Shown here piece after piece: positions 1-8,240 of a DNA stretch of 64,000 nt. Below the pieces are notes generated by a model. The model did no database searches. It worked only from the letters and a program-made list of their open reading frames with translations, and was not told where the DNA came from. Source of the DNA: CAMBDS01 sp964355675 (GTDB lineage Bacteria > Electryoneota > AABM5-125-24 > Hatepunaeales > Hatepunaeaceae). The position numbers and the translations under genes are program-made. Positions within the stretch are counted from its first letter, which is position 1. Each line of letters starts with the position of its first letter. The DNA lies in the NCBI GenBank assembly GCA_964355675.1, contig CAYHEC010000002.1:137735-201734 (forward strand). The letters are read 5' to 3'.

Positions 1-2014
1 AAAGCTCCTCGACGGTTTTAGCGGAATCCTCGGCTGTCAGAATCGCTTCAGGAATCGGCTCCTCCCGATCACTTGCTACGATATCCCGCGCCATATCGAT
101 CCCAATTCCCCAGCCAGATTGAATCCATAGCGATGAGTCGGCCGCCGCTTCTCTTTCTGGGTAAACGTCGTCACCCTCTTCATCCAAAAATATCGCCGCT
201 CCGCCGAAACCTCGCGCCCATCGGACGTTGCCAAGACTTGTTCCTCCTGGCCGAGGAAGGTAGGTGTCATTGCCAAGTCTATCAATAAATAGTCCGAATG
301 AATTGGTCAGTGATCCTCCCCACCCATCACAAGTACCGTATGAATCATCTCCCGATCCATCCACGAAAATCCCGACTGACAGGTCGTGAGGAGTCCCCCC
401 CACGACGCCCATTCGTGAGCGGTATTGATCGTCGCCCGCTTTGTCGTAAAACGCTCCAAGCGACAAGTGGATACCTGATCCTATGCCGTAATGAGCCAGC
501 GAATAGCGGTCGTTGCCGCCATCGTCAACCAAAATACCCAGTGAGTACCAATAGGATGAACCAAAACTCATCACTTCTGCGTCATAAAAATCTACACCTC
601 CCCCCCGGTCGTAGAGTACGGCAATTCCTCCGCCGGCGCGAGGCCTCCACCCCATTCCAAACCCTCCCGAAAAAGAGCGATTATCGTGTGGAAGCAGTGG
701 TTCGTGGAGGTAAGCGCCGCCGCAACGGTAGTTGTCGTCACCGCCATTATCATAAATCAATCCATATCCATAAGTCCCCGCAAAACCTTGCGCCCAACAA
801 GTGCTTATATAGCGCTCATCACCATTCCCATCCTCCAAAAGCAATCCAACCCCGCAGTGAGCCGCTCCCTGCACAAAATATTCGCCCCGGTAGTCGTCAG
901 AACCACTGCCATGATCGGCAAGTATTCCTACCCCGAATAATCCCGCTCCATGAGCATAGGCTCCGGCTCGATAACTATCCGACCCATCGCGGTCAACCAG
1001 CAAACCGATACCTAAAAATCCAGCCCCCTGACTCAAACCGTACCCGAAAGCGTCATAGTAATCGTCACCTTTCAGGTCGATCAAAAGTCCATAAGGCTGA
1101 TGCAATTCACCAAATCCTGTCCCAACACGACCGCGATATACATCGTTGCCACCGAGATCGATGATTGCGGCGAAGTCACCGCTATAAACGTTATCGCCTT
1201 CACCACCAATAACAAATGTCCCCCACTCAGTCTGACGATAAAGAAGAACATCGCCGGAAACATCCTTCATTTTGCCTGGAAGAGCAGTAAGCGAGCAAGG
1301 ATTGGACGCTATTCCGCGTGCTGTTAACTGACCTGCCGGAACGACGATCTTGGCGGCGTCGAGCAAGGCGTTCATATTAAGTTTCTTGATAATATCGAGC
1401 AGTCGGTCGGTAGTCACCTTCCGGCTTGTATCGACCAGAATTCCCGCTTCGCGTTGCCACAAACCTTTCATCAAATTATTGATGGAATCGCCTCCCTCGC
1501 TCCATAGTACAGGCGCCATCATGATCAGATCAACCCTATCGATGCTGTCAAGCTCAGCGTAAAATGCTTTGCGCATCGGCTCGGCGGTCTCCAGTGCCTC
1601 TGTCCAACCTCGGAATGGATCGGATGGGTCATAAGAAATTTCTGGAGCCTGAGTCTGTTTATAATCCTGCTTGCGTGGCAGATCAATGTGAAGTTGCTCC
1701 TGAATGAACTCCAGCAATTGCAAAGGCTTGCCCCAAGATGAATCAATCTCGTTCGTCGTCCGATCGACATACCCAGGTAGAGCAAGGGGGTCGTTTAAAT
1801 ATTTCTCGACAATGTCAAGACGAAAAGTGTCGTCATCTACCCAAAGTTTATCGAAACCGAGTTCTTCTGGCTTCAAATCGATAAGCTTGAGAGCGCTATC
1901 GATCATTACTCGGTCAAGGGAATCGAGCATTTGTGCATTCGATATCGTTGGAAGCAACGCGATGAAAGAAAAGCTCAGAAGACTGACGAAACGGAAAAAT
2001 GACCGCTTGGGCAC
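1..2014 (-). CDS. Secreted protein with GDD-Y glycine/aspartate repeats (partial, 3' end outside window)
   Basis: The frame is open from a GTG at 2014 to the window edge (671 codons, no stop). A strong Shine-Dalgarno (AAAGGAGG) lies about six bases before the GTG. The N-terminus (MPKRSFFRFVSLLSFSF..., ending near SNAQ) is a signal peptide. The first 250 residues are a non-repetitive helical region. From about residue 270 the protein is a chain of roughly 30-residue repeats, each with a G-x-G-hydrophobic stretch followed by D-x-GG-x-D-x-Y (for example DNGGDDNYRCGG, DDGGNDRYSLAH, DGSGDDSYGTCD). Regular Asp/Gly turns with alternating hydrophobics suggest a beta-helix or beta-roll, possibly calcium binding; that is inference. 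I do not recognise a named family. Plus-strand frames over this stretch are shadows. Confidence 0.85.
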   Translation of the reverse strand, partial: MPKRSFFRFVSLLSFSFIALLPTISNAQMLDSLDRVMIDSALKLIDLKPEELGFDKLWVDDDTFRLDIVEKYLNDPLALPGYVDRTTNEIDSSWGKPLQLLEFIQEQLHIDLPRKQDYKQTQAPEISYDPSDPFRGWTEALETAEPMRKAFYAELDSIDRVDLIMMAPVLWSEGGDSINNLMKGLWQREAGILVDTSRKVTTDRLLDIIKKLNMNALLDAAKIVVPAGQLTARGIASNPCSLTALPGKMKDVSGDVLLYRQTEWGTFVIGGEGDNVYSGDFAAIIDLGGNDVYRGRVGTGFGELHQPYGLLIDLKGDDYYDAFGYGLSQGAGFLGIGLLVDRDGSDSYRAGAYAHGAGLFGVGILADHGSGSDDYRGEYFVQGAAHCGVGLLLEDGNGDERYISTCWAQGFAGTYGYGLIYDNGGDDNYRCGGAYLHEPLLPHDNRSFSGGFGMGWRPRAGGGIAVLYDRGGGVDFYDAEVMSFGSSYWYSLGILVDDGGNDRYSLAHYGIGSGIHLSLGAFYDKAGDDQYRSRMGVVGGTPHDLSVGIFVDGSGDDSYGTCDGWGGSLTNSFGLFIDRLGNDTYLPRPGGTSLGNVRWARGFGGAAIFLDEEGDDVYPEREAAADSSLWIQSGWGIGIDMARDIVASDREEPIPEAILTAEDSAKTVEEL

Positions 2015-2141
2015 GAGAACCTCCTTTGGATGATGAAAATTAGTTAGTGTAAGATACAAGTTGTAAGCTAAAGGTGAAACTCCTCCGAGCCAAGTTCGCT
2101 GAACTTCTCAAATTTCGTTTGCGTCGATAAAGGCAATATAA

Positions 2142-2177
2142 ATAAAGCTGCCAACCCTCTGGGGTTGACAGCTTTAC
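2142..2177 (-). terminator. Terminator hairpin after the redox operon
   Basis: An inverted repeat (AAAGCTGTCAACCC on the minus strand, pairing with GGGTTGGCAGCTTT, one mismatch) is followed on the minus strand by TTATTTATATT. It lies between the NrfD-cytochrome gene and the secreted-protein gene and would end the upstream redox transcript. Confidence 0.55.
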
Positions 2178-2195
2178 TAAACCATCGCTGAAGTG

Positions 2196-2209
2196 CTGTC
2201 ACGTGACAG
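2196..2209. repeat. Palindromic repeat, GTCACGTG family
   Basis: Perfect palindrome CTGTCACGTGACAG. Related stems built on GTCAC(G/A)TG recur near 41011, 47393, 48625, 56189 and 56233, always between genes. Confidence 0.6.
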
Positions 2210-2227
2210 ACAAGTAAACAAAATTTA

Positions 2228-2259
2228 TGTGTCGCAGGGGGAGACCACCCTGCGACACA
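2228..2259. repeat. Palindromic repeat, TGTCGCAGGG family
   Basis: Perfect 12-bp stem (TGTGTCGCAGGG paired with CCCTGCGACACA) with an 8-base loop. The same stem recurs, with drift, near 5919, 6863, 6903 and 15184. Confidence 0.7.
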
Positions 2260-2299
2260 ATCTCGTATTCTCATACAGACTTAACCGTGGTATATGACT

Positions 2300-4219
2300 C
2301 TACTTCTCCCCCAGATAAGGCAACACAACCCTTTTCCCGACTCGATGCCTGATCTTTGTCGCTATATCAGCGGCATCGACAAAATCACGTTCACCGTTAT
2401 GACAAGTTGAACACCGCGCCAATCCGGGTTCGCCGATGACCTCTGACTTCAAATTGTGGCAGTTTATACAAAGTCTATGCATCGCTTCGACATATCCGAT
2501 CGCCTGGTAATGATTGAAACTTATTGAAGAACCATTCGGAACGAGATCCGAATGACAATCAATACAATTCTTTGCATTTTCTGCTGACTTTATTTTCCCT
2601 TGATAATGACAATCCCTGCAAGTAAGATTTGCTCCTTGTCTGGAGGAATGCCAGGTATGGCCAAACGCGTCCGTCGGCTGATACATATCACGATGACACG
2701 TTGCACAGGCGGTATTCTTATCTCGTGGCAAGTTCATGTGATGACAGCGTACACATGTCGGGTCTGACGCGGATTGACCGACACTATGTTTATCTGGAAA
2801 GTTTGGCTCATCGGTGTGACAAGTCGAACAATCTGGTCCTCGGAAGCACCCTTTCATGTGCGAACGGTGCGTCAATATCGCGCCAAATCCGTCGATATTA
2901 CCATCTATCCACAATGTATCACCGCCTCTGGCGCGATGGACAGGCGTTTTTACTAACCCCTTACTGGAAGATGACTCGCCTGAAATCATCGCAAATCCGA
3001 TACCCGCCGCAAGAACGAAGGCTAATGAGTTATCGGGTCGAAGGCGCAATGGGAGCAGACGGCCGATTAGAAATGCAGATCCAGCCGGATTCGGGAGAGG
3101 AGTCTTTTCTTTTTCGGGCGCTTCTTCCCAAACTCGTAAATGCTCGACCGCAAATAGGAACACCAGCGCCGCCGCTGAAACAACCCCGGCCGAAAGCGCA
3201 ATCTCGCTCCATGACGGGATATAAAATGGAGCGCCTATCTTGATCTGAGCAAGCCCACCTACTGCAATACGGTTAAGTACAAATCCCGTTACCGCTATAG
3301 TTGCTATAGTCCATTGACCGCTTATGGAGTTACGTACTTGCTTGATAAACAGTAAAATGATCGGAATCACAGCCGAGAGTGCAATCTCGATCCAGAACAA
3401 CTTCACCTGCCATTCCGGCCCGGTTAGATAGACAAGCTTCCCACGAAACGCAAGATCTGCAAACTTCACTATAAGAAACAAAATAAGAACCCAACGACAC
3501 CCTTTTCCAAGTTTTGCGATCAGATTGGTTTCTGCCTCGCGCTTGTAGAGGTAACTCGTGATCAGTCCTTCGAATGAAACCATCATCATCCCCAAACCTA
3601 TCGCCGATATGAAAAACAAAATCGGGAGTATCGGTGAGTACCAAAGTGGATGAAGACGATAAGGCATGATCAGAAACAGTGAACCCAATGACGATTGGTG
3701 CAAAGTCGAGAGAGCTATTCCCACTATAACCAATGGTAGCCGAATTTTTATCAGTGCGTTCCGAATACGTCCATAACGACTGGTCGCTTCGAGGGGAACC
3801 GGACTAAACTCCAATGCCAATACCGTAGTGTAAAGCATCACGCACCACGCAACCTCAAACAGTACCGAATGGTGTTGCCAGTTGACCATCGGTCTCCAAA
3901 TATGCCAGGGTAAGCCGAGATCAAACAGTAAACCAATTATTACCGCAATGTAGCCGAGAAATGCTGTAAGCACCGCAGGCCTGACAATCGGATGAAATTC
4001 TTCCCGTTTGAAAATATATACTGTTGCAGTTATTACAAATCCACCTGCGGCAAGAGCAACGCCACCCATGACATCGAACCCGATCCAGAGTCCCCACGGC
4101 ACACCGTCAGAGAGGTTGGTAGTCGCGCCGAGCCCAAACATCAGCCTCGCAACTGCAACGGCCGCTCCAACTCCGGAAACTGCCCAAAGTATTCGTTTGA
4201 ATTTGGTAATCCTCGTCAT
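2300..4219 (-). CDS. NrfD/HybB-type quinone-interacting membrane subunit fused to a seven-heme cytochrome c
   Basis: Residues 1 to about 400 are a ten-helix NrfD/PsrC/HybB-like membrane protein (GVPWGLWIGFDV near the N-terminus, many charged loops). This family exchanges electrons between quinones and iron-sulfur or heme partners. After about residue 440 comes a cytochrome c domain with seven CxxCH motifs in order: CSTCH, CVRCH, CATCH, CRDCH, CIDCH, CINCH, CSTCH. In the usual Hmc/Tmc/Qrc/Hyb complexes membrane subunit and cytochrome are separate proteins, so the fusion is unusual. The ATG overlaps the stop of the upstream ferredoxin gene by four bases, indicating translational coupling. Likely role: transmembrane electron transfer between the quinone pool and periplasmic carriers. 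The partner and direction are unknown; no hydrogenase or terminal reductase subunit is encoded nearby. Confidence 0.88.
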   Translation of the reverse strand: MTRITKFKRILWAVSGVGAAVAVARLMFGLGATTNLSDGVPWGLWIGFDVMGGVALAAGGFVITATVYIFKREEFHPIVRPAVLTAFLGYIAVIIGLLFDLGLPWHIWRPMVNWQHHSVLFEVAWCVMLYTTVLALEFSPVPLEATSRYGRIRNALIKIRLPLVIVGIALSTLHQSSLGSLFLIMPYRLHPLWYSPILPILFFISAIGLGMMMVSFEGLITSYLYKREAETNLIAKLGKGCRWVLILFLIVKFADLAFRGKLVYLTGPEWQVKLFWIEIALSAVIPIILLFIKQVRNSISGQWTIATIAVTGFVLNRIAVGGLAQIKIGAPFYIPSWSEIALSAGVVSAAALVFLFAVEHLRVWEEAPEKEKTPLPNPAGSAFLIGRLLPLRLRPDNSLAFVLAAGIGFAMISGESSSSKGLVKTPVHRARGGDTLWIDGNIDGFGAILTHRSHMKGCFRGPDCSTCHTDEPNFPDKHSVGQSASDPTCVRCHHMNLPRDKNTACATCHRDMYQPTDAFGHTWHSSRQGANLTCRDCHYQGKIKSAENAKNCIDCHSDLVPNGSSISFNHYQAIGYVEAMHRLCINCHNLKSEVIGEPGLARCSTCHNGERDFVDAADIATKIRHRVGKRVVLPYLGEK

Positions 4220-4995
4220 TTGGGACCACCGTCCTTTCTCTCTTCGATCTCAGGATGCTTCGATTCAGACTCAGATTTCATCCGCCTTTTGATAATCCAA
4301 TTGAGGCCTGTCATGAAGATACCCATGCCGAGAAATGCATAAGGTACAGCTTCCATCGCGGGCGCAGTCAACTCTGGCATCGGATCATTGCTGAGTTTTT
4401 GACCATACGTCAGAAAATCAAGATCAAAATGACTGATATAAATGACACTGGTTCCACCTACTTCATGCTCACCCCAGATCTTATTATTGTACAATTCAGG
4501 ATGAGCTTGAATTCTCGACTTTGCTTCCTTGATCAAGTCGTCTCTTTCGCCAAATATCGTCGCCTGAACAGGGCACGCAGTTGTGCATCCCGGCAATTCG
4601 CCTTGGCTGATCCGACCATGACACAATATGCACTTGCGAACCGTTGGAATGCGGCTCTCCCAATCGTAGCGAGGGATTCCGAATGGACAAGCCATCATGC
4701 AATATCGACAACCCATACACCTGACACTGTCGTAAGTAACTGCGCCAGTCGATTGTTTCTGAAGCGCCGCAACTGGACAGACCGAAACACAAGCAGGTTC
4801 GAGACAATGTCGGCATTGCTTGCGGACGAATCCTTCGGATTTTTCAAGCACCGAAGTCCAATTTCGCGCTGAAAGACCATCTTCAAGAACCCAGCGTCGC
4901 GGATACTCCTGATCCAAGTGGTTCACTTTCTTGCAAGCGATGACGCAACCCCGGCATCCAATGCATTTGGTGACGTCGGTAAGTATCGCTTTCAT
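4216..4995 (-). CDS. HybA/HmcB-like 4Fe-4S ferredoxin subunit with C-terminal membrane anchor
   Basis: A 259-residue iron-sulfur protein with four cysteine clusters: CIGCRGCVIAC near residue 12, CRHC..CVSVCP near 62, CMGCRYCMMACP near 94, and CILCHG...CTTACP near 120. This is the four-[4Fe-4S] layout of HybA, HmcB and DsrO-type subunits that pass electrons to an NrfD-type membrane partner. Residues about 215-235 form one transmembrane helix, as in HybA, and the tail is charged. No twin-arginine signal is visible (it starts MKAILTDVTKC), so the clusters may face the cytoplasm; this is inference. It overlaps both neighbours by four bases (ATGA), so the three genes form one tightly coupled operon. 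Confidence 0.88.
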   Translation of the reverse strand: MKAILTDVTKCIGCRGCVIACKKVNHLDQEYPRRWVLEDGLSARNWTSVLEKSEGFVRKQCRHCLEPACVSVCPVAALQKQSTGAVTYDSVRCMGCRYCMMACPFGIPRYDWESRIPTVRKCILCHGRISQGELPGCTTACPVQATIFGERDDLIKEAKSRIQAHPELYNNKIWGEHEVGGTSVIYISHFDLDFLTYGQKLSNDPMPELTAPAMEAVPYAFLGMGIFMTGLNWIIKRRMKSESESKHPEIEERKDGGPK

Positions 4996-5684
4996 TTTTC
5001 CTCCCTGTTGCCAATGGCAGCTTGCCAGATCGGCTCGGCAAACCTTCCAAACCGCCAGCCAATCTTGTCACAATAATCCGAGACCGGTACAATCACCAAA
5101 TCAGCAAGACTACTGAAACCTAATGCCAGCATTAGCAAATTCCCTGTCCATACATGTATGAGCATCGATGTGTAATAGGTTGTCGGCGTTACAAATCCAT
5201 TCACGCAAATATACCCCGTTACGAAGGGGATGGCCACAAATAGCGGCCGCAAAGATGCCTGAGTGCTCCCCGGCTCACTATGACGCCAGATTCGGGTTCC
5301 GGCAAGTAATGGCGCAAGGATAATAACCAAAATGGTCAGATTGTCCGCTACCGGCTGGGGCAACTCCCACCAGCCAAAACCAGCTCCTTTGTGCCACTGA
5401 ATGACATGCGCCGCTACAAAAAGAGGCACAATTATCACCCCAAGATGAAAAACAATCTCGACAACCGCTTCCAAGGGACGGCGCGATATTGGCGTTGTTG
5501 TGACTTCAAGTTGCCCTGCATAGCCCGAAGTCGATCCTCCCCGACCTGAGGTTTCGTTCTTCATTATTGAACGATTCATTCCTGCTACAAACGCAGTAAC
5601 AAATATTCGCAACAGCCCAAGAGTCATTAGTACGAAGGAAAGGCGGAACATTGGTCCTCGCCCAAATTCAATCCAGGATTCCAT
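4992..5684 (-). CDS. NarI/DsrM-like membrane cytochrome b subunit
   Basis: A 230-residue integral membrane protein with about five helices. Histidines in two helices (VFHLGVIIVPLFVAAHVIQW and SMLIHVWTGNLL) fit axial ligands for b-type hemes, as in nitrate reductase gamma, DsrM and TmcC/HmcE subunits. It is first in the redox operon and is followed by a ferredoxin subunit and an NrfD-cytochrome c fusion. Together they resemble the Hmc/Tmc-type transmembrane complexes of sulfate reducers, but with a different subunit set. The ATG at 5684 is preceded by a GAGG Shine-Dalgarno. The gene lies 25 bases downstream of a predicted sigma-54 transcription start. Confidence 0.75.
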   Translation of the reverse strand: MESWIEFGRGPMFRLSFVLMTLGLLRIFVTAFVAGMNRSIMKNETSGRGGSTSGYAGQLEVTTTPISRRPLEAVVEIVFHLGVIIVPLFVAAHVIQWHKGAGFGWWELPQPVADNLTILVIILAPLLAGTRIWRHSEPGSTQASLRPLFVAIPFVTGYICVNGFVTPTTYYTSMLIHVWTGNLLMLALGFSSLADLVIVPVSDYCDKIGWRFGRFAEPIWQAAIGNREEK

Positions 5685-5719
5685 TTTTGCCTCGTTTGAT
5701 ACCTTGTAATTCAGTTATC

Positions 5720-5735
5720 CGCCAAATACGTGCCA
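5720..5735 (-). promoter_or_regulatory. Sigma-54-type -24/-12 promoter of the redox operon
   Basis: Read on the minus strand the site is TGGCACGTATTTGGCG. It has the invariant GG and GC dinucleotides ten bases apart and differs from TGGCAC-N5-TTGC at one position. Transcription would start near 5709 and leave a short leader before the ATG at 5684. Sigma-54 promoters need an enhancer-binding activator; candidate binding sites lie upstream at 5778-5861. Confidence 0.6.
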
Positions 5736-5777
5736 TAATTCACAATCTTGTTTATCGAGCGCTTTTCCAATATCTCA

Positions 5778-5861
5778 CTCATTCTTGAGTAATTTGACTC
5801 AATGTTGAGGAATGTTGCTCTGTCCGACGTATCTCGTATAATCCTCAGAATTGTGAGATAC
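5778..5861. promoter_or_regulatory. Putative activator-binding dyads upstream of the redox operon
   Basis: Two CTCA-N4-TGAG palindromes (5778-5789 and 5798-5809) have centres exactly 20 bp apart. A third dyad, CTCA-N6-TGAG (5844-5857), lies inside a longer GTATCTC/GAGATAC inverted repeat (5829-5861). They sit about 70-150 bp upstream of the predicted transcription start, the usual place for bacterial enhancer-binding proteins. The cognate activator is not in the window. Confidence 0.5.
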
Positions 5862-5918
5862 TGTTTGGCTGACTATCGCTGTTAAGTTAAATTAGATTAG
5901 CGTAAAATGCAAAATTCG

Positions 5919-5988
5919 GTGTCGCAAAGTGTCCCCTCCCTACGAACGATCATATTAGTAACTTAACCGTAGGGTGAGGACACCCTAT
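5919..5988. repeat. Degenerate TGTCGCAGGG-family repeats before tsaB
   Basis: Two decayed members: GTGTCGCAAAG...CTCCCTACGA, and GTAGGGTG-agg-ACACCCTAT. They lie between the divergent redox operon and tsaB. A reading frame that opens in them (5987) is in frame with tsaB but encodes an atypical leader, so it was not used as the start. Confidence 0.45.
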
Positions 5989-6088
5989 GGCAGAGAATCG
6001 GCACTATCGGACAGACTCAGAAAGCCGGCATCCATGCAAAGCACGGTACTCGCAACTATCAATCGAAAAATTGGTCGTATATTTATTA

Positions 6089-6805
6089 ATGCCAGATAAT
6101 TATAATAAAAGCTACTCTCCGTTGCTCGCCATCGACTCGGCAACTTCAGCTTGTTCTGTAGCTGTTTTGAGTGCCGACGGAAATATTAATGCACGTTCGA
6201 TTTTAACTAACCGTCGTCACAATGAAGCGCTTTCATCGCTCACCGCCGAGATCCTTGAAGAAGGAAAAGTCAAATGGTCCGATCTTGAAGCAATCATCGT
6301 TTCGATCGGACCCGGATCATTCACCGGTCTAAGAGTAGGAGTCTCGTACGCAAAAGGTGCGGCTCTCGCGCTTGGAATTCCAGTTTTACCAGTATCCACG
6401 CTTCAACTATTGGCTGAAACATTCCGGGAGAGTCATCATCCGGTCGGCCGGTTTATGCCTCTTATCCCGGCGAGAAAGGCTGAATCTTTCGGGCAGATCT
6501 ATTTTATTGCCGCTGGTGTTGCAATCGCTGAAAGCGAACCGATCCTTGTGGATTTAACGATTGCAAGACAAATGATTTTGGATGGCGTCCTGCTCTTTGG
6601 AGAGGGAGTTGAGCAGTTCCAGAAAGATTTACAGCTAACTACTGCCTCGGATATAGTTCTGGCGAATATCCGCCCATCACCCGTTGAACTAATCCGATTA
6701 GGCGGATATTTATTCCATGGCGATGGACTCTATCCGACCGTTTCCGACGTCGAACCGGTCTATCTGAAAGAATTTACTGTAAAAATGGGCACAGGCCTTT
6801 CCTAA
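6089..6805 (+). CDS. tsaB: TsaB, partner protein in tRNA t6A biosynthesis
   Basis: TsaB is an ASKHA-fold dimerisation partner of TsaD and is needed for threonylcarbamoyl-adenosine formation at A37 of ANN-decoding tRNAs. The sequence has the family N-terminus LLAIDSATSACSVAVL, the RRHNEAL stretch, and the signature VSIGPGSFTGLRVG near residue 76. From the ATG at 6089 it is 238 residues, the usual TsaB length. The frame stays open upstream to 5987, but that extension is encoded by a decayed palindromic repeat and has no family similarity. No good Shine-Dalgarno is visible. It is followed by three short palindromic repeats. Confidence 0.88.
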   Translation: MPDNYNKSYSPLLAIDSATSACSVAVLSADGNINARSILTNRRHNEALSSLTAEILEEGKVKWSDLEAIIVSIGPGSFTGLRVGVSYAKGAALALGIPVLPVSTLQLLAETFRESHHPVGRFMPLIPARKAESFGQIYFIAAGVAIAESEPILVDLTIARQMILDGVLLFGEGVEQFQKDLQLTTASDIVLANIRPSPVELIRLGGYLFHGDGLYPTVSDVEPVYLKEFTVKMGTGLS

Positions 6806-6821
6806 TCCGCTTATAGTTGTT

Positions 6822-6850
6822 CTTGGAGAGCGGCTTCTCAAGCCGCTCTT
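6822..6850. repeat. Palindromic repeat, TTGGAG(A/G)GCGG family
   Basis: Hairpin GAGCGGCTT-ct-CAAGCCGCTC preceded by CTTGGA. Members of this family occur at about ten intergenic sites in the window. Confidence 0.65.
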
Positions 6851-6862
6851 GCCCGAACTGGC

Positions 6863-6930
6863 TGTCGCAGGGTGTCCTCTCCCTGCGATAAATAATACTG
6901 CGTGTCGTAGGGTGTCCTCACCCGACGACA
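6863..6930. repeat. Two adjacent TGTCGCAGGG-family palindromes
   Basis: 6863-6890 (TGTCGCAGGG paired with CCCTGCGATA) and 6903-6930 (TGTCGTAGGG paired with CCCGACGACA) lie 12 bp apart between tsaB and the PLP enzyme gene. The loops share TGTCCTC. Confidence 0.65.
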
Positions 6931-7007
6931 AATAATTGTAATTTAAAACATTGCCTCAACTTGAATGCCTCCAGTCAACGTAATCCAATATAACTTAAGA
7001 TAACATA

Positions 7008-8168
7008 ATGTCTAAATTCTCTACACTCGCCGTCCACGCCGGTTCAGAACCACCGGGTGATTATGGGCCCGGCACAACTCCAATTTACCAGACGACAACT
7101 TTCCAACTGACAGATGAAGTTTATAAAGGCATGCAGGAAGGTAAATCACGCGACGTGCTAATCTACACGCGATATGACAACCCTACTGTACGAGCCGTCG
7201 AACGCAAAATTGCGGCGTTAGAGGGAGCTGAGGACGCGTTGGTATTTGCTTCGGGAATGGGGGCGATTTCAGCGGCATTAGAAGCGTTTCTAAAGGCTGG
7301 CGACCGGTTGGTTTGCGCTGAGGACTTATATGGGTTGACGCGGGTTCTGGTGACAAACCGGCTTCCAGCTTTGGGAGTCGAAGTGGAATTAGTGCCAACA
7401 ATCGACAAGAATGCTTGGAAAAAAGCCCTTGCCCGCCCTGCCAAAGTAGTTTACTGCGAAGGAATTTCGAATCCGTTATTGAGACTTGCCGATCTCGAAG
7501 TAATCGCCAATTTCGGCCATCGTGCCGGTGCGATCGTCATGGTTGACAACACTTTCGCTACAGCCTTCAACTCGAAACCTCTGGAGCAGGGTTTCGACGT
7601 CGTTCTGCACAGCGGTTCAAAATATCTCGCCGGACACACTGATTTGATCTGTGGAGCCGCGGCCGGTCGAAAAGAGATGATGTCCAAATTATGGGAAAGA
7701 AGGCTGATGGGAGGAGCTTGCCTCGATCCTCACGCCGCTTTCCTTATGGAACGAGGGATCAAGACAATGTCTTTGCGTGTCGAAAGACAAAACGACAATG
7801 CATTGAAGGTGGCGACACTCCTGACAAGCCTTCCCAGCATCGAGTGGGTGTCTTATCCCGGATTACCGTCCCATCCACAGCATGCGCTTGCTCAAAGACT
7901 GCTCAGTGGGTTTGGTGGCATGGTAGCTTTTGCAATGTCGTCAGACGAAACCGCTTTAAAATCCCTGCGACGGCTCAAGTTAATTCGAGAAGCTACCAGT
8001 CTTGGCGGCGTTGAGTCTGTCGCATCGATGCCGATGAATACGTCTCACGCCAGAATGAGCGAGGCAGAGTTAAGAACGGCAGGAATACGCCCCGGTACTA
8101 TCCGGCTATCGCTCGGTATTGAAGACATTGAAGATATCATCGAAGACTTGAAACAAGCGCTCGCTTAG
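7008..8168 (+). CDS. Cys/Met metabolism PLP enzyme (cystathionine gamma-synthase / gamma-lyase type)
   Basis: A 386-residue fold-type I PLP enzyme of the Cys/Met metabolism family. Visible marks are the N-terminal VHAGSEPPGDYG...TTPIYQTTTF, the substrate/PLP loop YTRYDNPTVRAVE near 49, ASGMGAIS near 80, the PLP-interacting VDNTFATAFNSKP near 180, the Schiff-base lysine in HSGSKYLAGHTD near 203, and the C-terminal LSLGIEDIEDII. These support transsulfuration or methionine gamma-lyase chemistry in the cytosol, but sequence alone does not separate cystathionine gamma-synthase, beta/gamma-lyase and O-acetylhomoserine enzymes. It stands alone, facing the NYN gene tail to tail. Confidence 0.88.
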   Translation: MSKFSTLAVHAGSEPPGDYGPGTTPIYQTTTFQLTDEVYKGMQEGKSRDVLIYTRYDNPTVRAVERKIAALEGAEDALVFASGMGAISAALEAFLKAGDRLVCAEDLYGLTRVLVTNRLPALGVEVELVPTIDKNAWKKALARPAKVVYCEGISNPLLRLADLEVIANFGHRAGAIVMVDNTFATAFNSKPLEQGFDVVLHSGSKYLAGHTDLICGAAAGRKEMMSKLWERRLMGGACLDPHAAFLMERGIKTMSLRVERQNDNALKVATLLTSLPSIEWVSYPGLPSHPQHALAQRLLSGFGGMVAFAMSSDETALKSLRRLKLIREATSLGGVESVASMPMNTSHARMSEAELRTAGIRPGTIRLSLGIEDIEDIIEDLKQALA

Positions 8169-8240
8169 AGTTCACCGCTTTAGCGTGTCTTCCAACGCTG
8201 AAATTCGCACCTAATCCCAAGCTAAGTTCCTGAACTCTAA
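8165..8240. repeat. 10-bp inverted repeat spanning two convergent stop codons
   Basis: TTAGAGTTCA (8165-8174) and TGAACTCTAA (8231-8240) are exact reverse complements. Each overlaps the TAG stop of one of the convergent genes. The adjacent GAGTTCACCGCTTTA motif occurs again after another stop codon near 22829, so it is probably a short dispersed repeat. Confidence 0.5.

Noticed and set aside
298..1164. 288-residue plus-strand frame
   Set aside because: It is the antisense shadow of the signal-peptide-bearing repeat protein on the minus strand, which has a clear ribosome-binding site.
2629..3243. Plus-strand frames over the redox operon
   Set aside because: Antisense to the well-supported NrfD-cytochrome fusion gene; composition is unlike a protein.
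2300..5684. Hyb-type hydrogenase operon
   Set aside because: No NiFe large or small subunit gene and no maturation genes are adjacent; only electron-transfer subunits are present.
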